Source: CAYWNA01 sp964459305
GTDB taxonomy: Bacteria > Planctomycetota > Planctomycetia > Pirellulales > Pirellulaceae
NCBI GenBank assembly: GCA_964459305.1
Contig: CAYWNA010000037.1
Coordinates: 1-64,000, forward strand
Length of the DNA stretch: 64,000 nt
Direction: 5' to 3'
Part shown: one piece after another, positions 25,949-33,595 of the stretch
How positions within the stretch are numbered: position 1 is the stretch's first letter
Layout of the letters: every line of letters starts with the position of its first letter
The notes under the pieces: generated by a model
What the model was told of the DNA's origin: nothing
Databases searched by the model: none
Seen by the model: only the letters and a program-made list of their open reading frames with translations
Translations under genes and position numbers: made by a program

Positions 25949-26253
25949 GGGTGGCTCCTCTTCCAAGGCTACATTTGGCGCATAGAAGGAAATCGCAGTT
26001 TCTGGCAAAGCTGTCGCCATGCCAAGAACTAAGCATACACTTTGGACCGCGGCAAACCAAGGTTTTTGGACTTGAGGCGGTGCCTGCCGGAACTCTCCGC
26101 GATCCCCATCTCCAAGAGTAACCACGTGCTTCAAATGGGGAGATTTATTTGTTCATGAAGAAATCGCCTGCGAAATCGCGTGACAGACCTCACCTCTAGC
26201 GCACCTTACAGACTAGGCCCTCATCGACACCCGAATCCGATTGAGCAGATCTC

Positions 26254-27630
26254 ATGATGTCGACGTCCAAAATGTGCAAACTGAGTGCGGATCGCGACCC
26301 GGTCGAGGTTCTTGCTGCAGAATTCGTTGCGAGGCGTCGCAAAGGTGAGAATCCGTCCGTCGAAGACTACATCGTAGAGCATCCTGGTTTGGCGGAAGAA
26401 ATTCGGGAACTGTTCCCGACCATCGTCGCATTGGAAAAGGCAAAGATTGAGAAAGGGAGGTCCGCGGGGGGGCGAGTTTCTCTGGGTGGCAGCCGGATCG
26501 AACGCTTGGGTCGTTACCGGATCATCCGTGAGATTGGTCGAGGTGGGATGGGGATCGTCTATGAAGCGGAACAAGAGCCGTCCGGCCGTCGCGTGGCGAT
26601 TAAAGTATTGCCCAAGCGGTCGTCGTCGAATCCGAAGTCTTTGCGATGGTTTCAACGCGAATCGAGAATCGCCGCCAGCTTGCACCACACGAACATTGTC
26701 CCGTTGTTCGAGGTTGGTCAGCAGGGTGGGTTCCACTACTTTGTCATGCAGTATGTCGAGGGCGTCAGCTTGGACAAGATCGTCGATAGGTCCGAATACG
26801 GCGAATTCGTTGCAGGCGAAGAAGATCTGGCAAGTATGGCCCGCGTGTTGATCGCAAGAGACGGCAAGCCCCAGCAGCCTGAAAGGGGGCCGCATGCTCC
26901 GATCCAGGTGGACGTTGATACCAGTCCCAGCCGAGCGTCGCTGGCCACAAAACCAATAAGACGACGAGCAGAGAGAGATGTTGGTGTCTTTGCACATTTG
27001 CCTCGTCGATTATCGCCTCCGCCTCCATCGCAAACGCGAGCTTTCCGCTTGGGCTACTGGCAAAGCGTGGCACAAATCGGCGTTCAAGTAGCTGACGCCC
27101 TTCAGCATGCGCACGCTTCGGGAATCGTGCATCGCGACATCAAACCAGCCAATCTGATCTTGAATGCACAAGGTACCGTCTGGGTGGTGGATTTTGGTTT
27201 GGCGGAGACTTTGGGACATGTGGAGGCAAATCGCTCGGACGACATTGTTGGGACGCTGCCATACATCGCGCCGGAACAGTTGCAGGGGCGCTCGGACGCC
27301 AGGAGCGACATCTACAGTCTCGGTCTGACGTTGTACGAATTACTGATCTTGCGGCCCGCGTTCGACGTTTCGGAACAGCCCGTTTTGGTGCACAAAATCA
27401 CAAAAGAGGGACCCGTCCCGCCCAGGTTTGTGCGCCCCGATATTCCTGAAGATTTGGCGGCCATCGTGTTGAAAGCGATTGACCGCCTCCCTGAATGTCG
27501 CCACCAATCAGCCGCAGCGTTAGCGGATGATCTCCACCGATTCGGCCAACGGACACACGACCAGGAGACAATGTCATGCACAGCACTTTTGGATGGTGCG
27601 TATCCAGTGGTGGTGCCATCCGCCGTTTGA
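26254..27630 (+). CDS. Hanks-type Ser/Thr protein kinase without a membrane anchor
   Basis: 458 aa. Residues about 15-65 carry the planctomycete kinase N-terminal motif (EFVARRRKGENPSVEDYI, ELFPTIVALE). The kinase domain spans about 85-435: GRGGMGIVYEA at 95, VAIKVLP, HRDIKPAN near 292, DFG near 313, APEQ near 340. A 70-residue Pro/Arg-rich insert lies before the HRD motif. Unlike the kinases at 28787 and 33596, it ends right after ADDLHRF with a short unrelated tail, lacking the usual membrane helix and sensor or TPR/WD40 region, so it may be 3'-truncated. Catalytic residues look intact. Confidence 0.85.
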   Translation: MMSTSKMCKLSADRDPVEVLAAEFVARRRKGENPSVEDYIVEHPGLAEEIRELFPTIVALEKAKIEKGRSAGGRVSLGGSRIERLGRYRIIREIGRGGMGIVYEAEQEPSGRRVAIKVLPKRSSSNPKSLRWFQRESRIAASLHHTNIVPLFEVGQQGGFHYFVMQYVEGVSLDKIVDRSEYGEFVAGEEDLASMARVLIARDGKPQQPERGPHAPIQVDVDTSPSRASLATKPIRRRAERDVGVFAHLPRRLSPPPPSQTRAFRLGYWQSVAQIGVQVADALQHAHASGIVHRDIKPANLILNAQGTVWVVDFGLAETLGHVEANRSDDIVGTLPYIAPEQLQGRSDARSDIYSLGLTLYELLILRPAFDVSEQPVLVHKITKEGPVPPRFVRPDIPEDLAAIVLKAIDRLPECRHQSAAALADDLHRFGQRTHDQETMSCTALLDGAYPVVVPSAV

Positions 27631-27893
27631 TCACGCGCTCGACCTCCCTCGTTTCTCTGGAACAATCGGGCCGCGTCGGTAAGAATGTAAGACAGGGGTC
27701 GAAGAAGACCCGTGTAGAAAATTCAGCTTGCTGTAGAAAACGGCGATCGTTTTTCGTTACTTATCTTGTAGGCGACGGTCGGGGCCCCTTTTCATCTATC
27801 TCATTGTTTGATCTTCTCGAAGCGGATTCGATCCAGGCGTGGCGTGGCACATTGTTGCGCTACGGTTGAGTTGAGGGTGGGTACATATTTTCT

Positions 27894-27975
27894 CGTTTAA
27901 CCCGAAGCCGGAGGCGATGGCGGGTGGACCGTCCACGCGTAGCGCACGCCATCGCCTCCGGCTTCGGGTTAAACG
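27894..27975. repeat. 29-bp perfect inverted repeat in the 27631-28065 gap
   Basis: The arm at 27894-27922 (CGTTTAACCCGAAGCCGG...) is perfectly complementary to 27947-27975, around a 24-bp centre. The AACCCGAAGC core resembles the unit at 42865. It lies in a 435-bp non-coding stretch between the kinase and the sigma factor, where I see nothing else. It is either a dispersed element or a strong terminator. Confidence 0.85.
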
Positions 27976-28065
27976 GCTATTTGCGCCCTGAAGCGGTGAG
28001 ACGGTAGAACGTGAAAAACGCTAGAAAGAGAGAAAGAAAGCCCTTCTGGCTAGAGAGGCTTCGGC

Positions 28066-28737
28066 ATGCGCGGTAGTACAGGATCTTCGCTCGACGTTCG
28101 GCCCGGTACCGCCGTGGAGCAATTGATTCGCGAGGCTCGCGATGGCGAGATGGAATCATTGGGTCGTCTGTTGCGCGCCTACGAAAACTACCTGCGTCTT
28201 TTGGCGACAACGCAAATCGATCGCAAACTGCAGCCTCGGATCGGAGCGTCTGACCTGGTGCAGGAAACGCTCATGGGCGCTTTCCGCGATTTCGGGCAGT
28301 TCCGCGGTCGAAGCGAAAGGGAATTGCTTGCATGGTTGCGTCAGATCCTGATCCATCGGCTGCAGGTCTTCGTGCGCCAGCACGTATTGGCGGGGAAACG
28401 CGACGTTCGCCGAGAGGTATCGCTGGAAGAGATGCAAAGGTCGATGCATAGCTCGGCCGCAAATCAGAGAGCGGCGGTGGCCGACCGGGCTCCCTCGCCG
28501 AGCAGCTTTTTCATTCAACGCGAGAAGGCTTTGTTGCTGGCGGATTCCATGGCTCGCATGTCACCACAATATCGCGATGTGATCATACTGCGGAATCTCC
28601 AGGGGCATTCCTTTGACGAAGTGGCTCGACGAATGAACCGAACGTCCGGCGCGGTCCGCATGCTCTGGCTGCGGGCCGTACGAGAACTTCGTCGACTATC
28701 GGACTGGGATTCGACGGTCGGACATCTCCGAGAGTAG
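28066..28737 (+). CDS. ECF-type RNA polymerase sigma factor
   Basis: 223 aa. Region 2 includes LGRLLRAYENYLRLLATTQI and SDLVQETLMGAFRDFGQFRG, ending LAWLRQILIHRL. Region 4 includes LADSMARMSPQYRDVIILR, then GHSFDEVARRMNRTSGAVRMLWLRAVREL, a helix-turn-helix reading the -35 element. The gene ends about 50 bp before a Ser/Thr kinase with TPRs, a pairing common in planctomycetes where the kinase probably controls the sigma factor. No anti-sigma factor is adjacent. Confidence 0.92.
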   Translation: MRGSTGSSLDVRPGTAVEQLIREARDGEMESLGRLLRAYENYLRLLATTQIDRKLQPRIGASDLVQETLMGAFRDFGQFRGRSERELLAWLRQILIHRLQVFVRQHVLAGKRDVRREVSLEEMQRSMHSSAANQRAAVADRAPSPSSFFIQREKALLLADSMARMSPQYRDVIILRNLQGHSFDEVARRMNRTSGAVRMLWLRAVRELRRLSDWDSTVGHLRE

Positions 28738-28786
28738 ACGCGCGCGTCACTCTCGGCTGCTTCGTCGCGTGGAACAGAGAAAACGT

Positions 28787-31726
28787 ATGACAGGCGACTG
28801 GGATATCAACCTTTCCGAAGCGGACGAATGGACGCCCGATCAGCAGATCCGGCTTGCCGAGATTCTGGATGGGTACTTCTCGTCTCTGGAACAGGGCCGG
28901 AGTATTGACGCCGAGCAACTCCTGGCAGAGAACCAGGATATCGAAGGCCCGCTGCGTACTTATCTGGCTAGTCTCGACTTCCTGCAGGAGGCGGCGGCGG
29001 GCTTCGCCTGCCAGGACCTTTCGTGGGATTCGGATCTCTCCGTCGGACTCGGCCTCAGGCAACTGGGCGACTTCCGGCTGATCCGCGAAATCGGACGTGG
29101 CGGCATGGGCGTCGTTTACGAAGCCCAACAAATATCGCTCGACCGTTGCGTGGCTTTGAAGGTTTTGCCTTTTGCCGCTCTGCTGGACACCAAACAGATC
29201 GCCCGCTTCAAGAGCGAGGCTCAGGCGGCCGCCCAAGTGTGTCATCCGCATATCGTTCCCGTGTTCGCTGTCGGGTCGGACCGTGGTGTGCACTACTACG
29301 CGATGCAATACATCGACGGACAACCGCTTGATCGAGCCATCAGCGAGCTTCGAAACCATCGGGACTCGGAAAATCAAGAAGCCGGCTCCGTCGTCCTTAG
29401 CGGCAGCACACGCGAGACCTTTGCCACGGACGGTTCGACCGACAGTCCGGCCTACTTCCGCACTGTGGCACGGCTGGGGATCCAAGCCGCCGAGGCGCTG
29501 CACGCGGCCCACGAGTACGGTGTGGTCCACCGCGATATCAAGCCGTCGAATCTGTTGCTGGACGCTCAAGGCTCCGTCTGGATTACCGACTTTGGCCTGG
29601 CCCGGATGAAAACCGATGCCAGCCTGACGAGAACCGGCGAGGTCGTTGGCACGGTGCGTTACATGAGCCCGGAACAGACTCTGGGTCAGTCGGCGCTGGT
29701 GGACCATCGCACGGACATCTATTCACTGGGCACTACTCTCTACGAGTTGCTCACCCTGCAGCATCCGCTGGGCGAGGCCGGAGTGCCGGAATGCTTGCGA
29801 CGATTGGATCGTGAAGAACCCGCATCGCTTAGGTCCCATAATCCTCGCGTTCCGCTCGACTTGGAGAACGTCGTCCTGAAAGCGATTTCCAGATCGCGCG
29901 AAGACCGCTACTCGACCGCGAGTGATCTGGCGGACGATCTGCGGCGGTTCCTGCAGGGCAAGCCGACCTTGGCAAAACCACCGACGATTGTAGATCGCGC
30001 CAGCAAATGGACTCGGCGTCATATGGTCGCTGCAACGGCGTCTGTGTTCATCTTATTCATCACGGTTGTCGCTCTTGCCGTTAGTACTCTATTGATCGCA
30101 CAGCAGAAAGGAAAAACTGAACTGGCACTCGTTCAAGCCCAGCAGAATTTCGAACGCGCCGAATCGAACTTCCAGCGAGCCGAGGCTAACTATCGTCAAA
30201 CACGCCAGGCGGTTGATGAGTTTGGCGCGTTGGTAGCGGAACGGCTGGCTCATGTCCCCGGTGCCGAACAAGTGCGAAAAGAGGCTCTCGAGCGAACACT
30301 GGCCTACTATCGCGGCTTTGCCGAGCAGACTCGTGACGAACCTGATCTGTGCTCCGATCTGGCGTTGACCTACAGCAAAATCGGCAAGATCTGTGACCAG
30401 ATCGGAAAGGCGGAAGAAGCGATCACCGCTCATGAGCAGGCGCTGCGTATCTACCAGCAGTTGGCGGACGATAACTCGACCGCAGTGGAGGTTCGCAGTC
30501 GTCTGGCACTTTGTCATAACAACTTGGGTTTGTTATTGAGCGAAGTGGGACAGACAAAACGGGCGGAACGGGCGTACGGCGCAGCCATTCTACTACAGCA
30601 GCAACTCACCACCCACCATCCACGCGATGCACAGCACCGACGAGATCTGGCCTTGTCGTACAGCAATCTTGGGCTATTGCAGAACCGAATGGGTAAACGG
30701 GAAAAGGCCGAACAGTCGTTCATCGAGGCCGTGGGACTGCAGCGCGAGGTGATCAAGCAAGAGCCGAAGAACCATAAAACGTTCGGCGACTTGGCCGCCA
30801 GTTTGAATCATCTGAGCTGCCTGTACCAAGAGACGGACGCGGAGCGAGCCCTGCCATACTGTCAAGAAGCTCTCGACATCCAGCAGAAGCTGGTGGACGT
30901 ACATCCGCACGGGTGGAACGGGCGTCACGACGCGGCGTTGACTTACAATAATTTGGGATCGCTCGACCTGCGTTGCGGGCGACTGGATCGCGCCGTCGAA
31001 TGCTATCGGAAGTCGATTGACATCCTATCGCGTTTTGCCACGTCCGCGCCAGAACGCCGGGACATCCGCCGCGATTTGGCAGTTGGCTACAACAATCTCG
31101 GCATGGCGCTAGACAGGCTCGGCGAATCCGCGGAGGCCAGACAGTCGTTCCTCGAAGCTCTGACGATTCAGCAAGGGCTTTCGCGCGAATGCCCTGACGA
31201 CTTGAACGTGCACAGCAGTCTGGGCGGGATATACAACAATCTCGGAATGATCTACGTACGGCAAGGGAAACCGGAACAGGCCGCGAGCGTTCTTGCCTCG
31301 GCAGTGCGGCACCAACGGATCGCGTTTAACGCATCACCGGAGGTGGTACGGTTTCGTGAATTCCTGAGCAAGCATCACTACAACCACGGTCGCGTACTCC
31401 GGATGCTCAATCGACCGTCGGAGGCGGCCAAGACAGCGTTGGATCGCAAGCGGCTATGGCCCGATGATCGTAAACGACTTCGTTCCATCGCCGAGGAACT
31501 GGCGATGGCCTGCGAGCTACTGGCCGCCCAGCGCGGCAGTTCGGCGGAAAACTCGAGTGAGTGGAACCGCTACGCGAGCGAGGCCGTATCGCTGCTGGCC
31601 GAAGCGATCGAGGCCGGGCGGATGTCGTGTGACGAGATAAACGGCAACCGGGCTTTCGCAAGCCTACGCAACTTTGCAGCCTTTGGAGAACTCTTGGCGT
31701 CGATGGACACGACCGGTTCCCAGTAG
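28787..31726 (+). CDS. Membrane-anchored Ser/Thr kinase with TPR repeats
   Basis: 979 aa from ATG 28787; an in-frame GTG at 28769 is possible. Kinase motifs: GRGGMGVVYEAQ near 103, VALKVLP, HRDIKPSN near 246, DFGLAR near 267, MSPEQ near 290. The juxtamembrane ADDLRRFL leads to a single membrane helix (about 413-435, MVAATASVFILFITVVALAV). About ten TPR-like helix pairs follow (YSNLGLLQNRMGKREKAEQ, YNNLGSLDLRCGRLDRA) to about residue 860. Directly downstream of the ECF sigma factor, which is a plausible partner. A hairpin covers the stop codon. Confidence 0.92.
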   Translation: MTGDWDINLSEADEWTPDQQIRLAEILDGYFSSLEQGRSIDAEQLLAENQDIEGPLRTYLASLDFLQEAAAGFACQDLSWDSDLSVGLGLRQLGDFRLIREIGRGGMGVVYEAQQISLDRCVALKVLPFAALLDTKQIARFKSEAQAAAQVCHPHIVPVFAVGSDRGVHYYAMQYIDGQPLDRAISELRNHRDSENQEAGSVVLSGSTRETFATDGSTDSPAYFRTVARLGIQAAEALHAAHEYGVVHRDIKPSNLLLDAQGSVWITDFGLARMKTDASLTRTGEVVGTVRYMSPEQTLGQSALVDHRTDIYSLGTTLYELLTLQHPLGEAGVPECLRRLDREEPASLRSHNPRVPLDLENVVLKAISRSREDRYSTASDLADDLRRFLQGKPTLAKPPTIVDRASKWTRRHMVAATASVFILFITVVALAVSTLLIAQQKGKTELALVQAQQNFERAESNFQRAEANYRQTRQAVDEFGALVAERLAHVPGAEQVRKEALERTLAYYRGFAEQTRDEPDLCSDLALTYSKIGKICDQIGKAEEAITAHEQALRIYQQLADDNSTAVEVRSRLALCHNNLGLLLSEVGQTKRAERAYGAAILLQQQLTTHHPRDAQHRRDLALSYSNLGLLQNRMGKREKAEQSFIEAVGLQREVIKQEPKNHKTFGDLAASLNHLSCLYQETDAERALPYCQEALDIQQKLVDVHPHGWNGRHDAALTYNNLGSLDLRCGRLDRAVECYRKSIDILSRFATSAPERRDIRRDLAVGYNNLGMALDRLGESAEARQSFLEALTIQQGLSRECPDDLNVHSSLGGIYNNLGMIYVRQGKPEQAASVLASAVRHQRIAFNASPEVVRFREFLSKHHYNHGRVLRMLNRPSEAAKTALDRKRLWPDDRKRLRSIAEELAMACELLAAQRGSSAENSSEWNRYASEAVSLLAEAIEAGRMSCDEINGNRAFASLRNFAAFGELLASMDTTGSQ

Positions 31727-31749
31727 GTCCCGGCTGCCGGACGGGACCT
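31725..31749. terminator. Hairpin over the kinase stop codon
   Basis: AGGTCCCG at 31725-31732 and CGGGACCT at 31742-31749 form an 8-bp stem over a 9-nt loop. The left arm is preceded by GT, giving GTAGGTCCCG, so it also fits the GTAG palindrome pattern. No T-run follows. Confidence 0.4.
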
Positions 31750-31807
31750 GGGGATGGGTGGGCAGTCGGTCGTTTGAATCGCAGGTCTTGAAAAGAAGAG
31801 GCACAAG

Positions 31808-33232
31808 ATGTCCAAAATACTCGAAATACTGAGGCGATATGCGGGGCGATGCAATCCGCGGAGAACGCGGGGCAAGACAAGCCGACCTTGCATTGAGTCG
31901 CTGGAATCAAGGACGATGTTGTCGGTCGCGCCATTTGCCGTGCCGGGAGTGGAGCGATTCTCACCAGGCCATCAACCGACGACGATAGCTCAGCACTCGG
32001 CGCATGAGGTCGGCCAATCGTCCGTTCATCAGGCGCAGCGCCTGCACGCGTCACACCAACACGGCGGCCATCATGGATCTCACGACGCGTTTGGCGCCCC
32101 AGCGCCCTCGGCGCCGGAGACTCGTCTCCCCGGCGGTCATGGGCGTCCGCAACCCCTGCACTCGATCGTGTTGCCACCTCCGCCGCCACCCGCCGTGGCA
32201 CCGCCCGTCGGAGCAGCCACGGTTCAGTCCGGCTTCTCGTCGGCAGAGAGCCCAACTTCGCTGGCGGAAGGCGAATCTGGCAACTCAGCCGCCCCCGTAC
32301 AGACCTTCGGCTCGACACTGGCCAACGCGACTTCCGTACCCATCACTGCCGCCCCGTTGGCGAGCATCAATTCTGAGCCAATGCTGACATTGGAGCAAAC
32401 ATCGCACATCGGCGGCCCCGTCTCGACGGACGCCAGCGCGAGTGCCGACGTCTCCATCGAAAACAACACGCGTGTGGAGTCCGGCTTCGGCGTTGTACCG
32501 TCAGGCGTGCCGGACACCGCCGGTGCGGAACAGGGCGGGATGATCGACATCGGCTTCGGGACGCGCGGCCCTGTAGGCGGTAACCCGAGCGCTATTGATT
32601 CGCATCTCCGGCCCAGCCTGCCCAAGGCCCTCTCTCCAGAAACCGATGGCGTCGAATGGCGGCGGTCCATTTTCTCGACCGAAGGTTTCTGGTCGCGCCT
32701 TGATCCACCTTCGACGAGGCCGCTTCCGCAGCACCACCACTCGGATTCGTCCGGCGACGACGAAGGCGACCAGTCGTTGCCGCTGGACCGACGGCTGGAC
32801 GCAGAAGACGACCCCAATTCGAAGACGGAAGAAGAGGACTTGCCGGACAATTTTGAGGAAACAGATGAATTGGCCGAGATCCTGAGGGATGTGTTGCTGG
32901 GAGAGTCAGGGCAAGAATCGTCCGAGGGCGGTATGATTGAATTGGCGTCTTTCTCGGCGGCGCCGTTGCCCCAGAAAAGCCAACGACCGATTCGCCTCAG
33001 CCGGAGCGACGCGGACTCGGTAGCCGGCTCTAACGCCTCGCCGACTTCAGCGGCGGAGATCGAGATGGATCGCTCGCGAGGCCGGTCCCAGGTGTTTGAG
33101 CTCGCCTCCGCTCCCGCGGATGCAGCCGACAACTTGCCTGTCGACGATCCCCAGAACGGCGCGCCGACGCGCACCCCAACGACTTCGTCTGCCGCCAATG
33201 AAGAACAGGCAACGGGTAAGGGGGCAGCCTGA
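31808..33232 (+). CDS. Exported low-complexity protein with planctomycete LExR-type N-terminal motif
   Basis: 474 aa, SD GAAGAGG upstream. The N-terminus is basic (ILRRYAGRCNPRRTRGK) then CIESLESRTMLSV, the LExR-x-LLS-type motif seen at the start of many planctomycete exported or surface proteins. The rest is low complexity: His-rich (HQHGGHHGSH), poly-Pro (PPPPPPAVAPP), Ser/Asp-rich, and an acidic stretch (TEEEDLPDNFEETDELAE). No enzyme or binding domain is visible. It is probably a surface or envelope protein; its place after the sigma factor/kinase pair suggests it could be controlled by them. Confidence 0.6.
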   Translation: MSKILEILRRYAGRCNPRRTRGKTSRPCIESLESRTMLSVAPFAVPGVERFSPGHQPTTIAQHSAHEVGQSSVHQAQRLHASHQHGGHHGSHDAFGAPAPSAPETRLPGGHGRPQPLHSIVLPPPPPPAVAPPVGAATVQSGFSSAESPTSLAEGESGNSAAPVQTFGSTLANATSVPITAAPLASINSEPMLTLEQTSHIGGPVSTDASASADVSIENNTRVESGFGVVPSGVPDTAGAEQGGMIDIGFGTRGPVGGNPSAIDSHLRPSLPKALSPETDGVEWRRSIFSTEGFWSRLDPPSTRPLPQHHHSDSSGDDEGDQSLPLDRRLDAEDDPNSKTEEEDLPDNFEETDELAEILRDVLLGESGQESSEGGMIELASFSAAPLPQKSQRPIRLSRSDADSVAGSNASPTSAAEIEMDRSRGRSQVFELASAPADAADNLPVDDPQNGAPTRTPTTSSAANEEQATGKGAA

Positions 33233-33235
33233 TGA

Positions 33236-33331
33236 TTGCGTTGTCGCTGGCGAAGATGACCAGCGTGTTGTCGAGTCGCCCGACCTGTTTGAGCTCATCA
33301 AGCAACCGGCCGGTGTTCTGGTCGACCGGAT
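33236..33331 (-). pseudogene. Short sulfatase gene fragment
   Basis: The minus strand reads DPVDQNTGRLLDELKQVG, RLDNTLVIFASDNA, which matches the conserved arylsulfatase segment before the metal-binding DNG (xGRxLDxLKxxGxxDNTLVIFxSDNG). Only about 32 codons remain. One end abuts the stop of the gene at 31808; the other abuts the palindromic element starting at 33332. Planctomycetes carry many sulfatases, so this is a relic of one. Confidence 0.65.
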
Positions 33332-33452
33332 CTATACTATCCGCGGACAAGTCTGAACTGTAGCCGAACTCGCCAGAGTTTGGTCTTTGCCTGCGCTGAC
33401 CAAAGTCTGGCGACTTCGGCTACATGCAAAAATGTGTCAATCTTGGCCGCGG
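33332..33452. repeat. Intact GTAG palindrome pair with outer inverted repeats (MITE-like)
   Basis: Inner arms start GTAG at 33360 and, on the other strand, at 33423. The left arm folds as AACTC-GCCA-GAGTT and the right as AAGTC-TGGC-GACTT: each hairpin is perfect, but the arms do not match each other at two positions. Outer flanks CCGCGGACAAGTCTGA (33341) and the complement of GTCAATCTTGGCCGCGG (to 33452) form a second, imperfect inverted repeat. Related copies: 12247, 51813, 59912, 63678. Confidence 0.85.
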
Positions 33453-33595
33453 GCGGTACATCATTGCGGCATCGCGTGCATGCGGTGGCTTCGTGTCGCC
33501 TAGCCCTGCGTGTACAATGTGGATCGCCGTACGTTGTGATGTTTGCGGAAACTGCACTCGGGCCTCGCACGACAAACTGCATTGCTCACAAATCC

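Noticed and set aside
25949..26134. 62-residue N-terminal extension of the PAS kinase
   Set aside because: The ATG at 25948 has a good SD, and the extension shows no domain features.
33380..33595. N-terminal extension of the Cache kinase to 33380
   Set aside because: Its first residues are encoded by the palindromic element, so this is read-through of a repeat rather than a native start.
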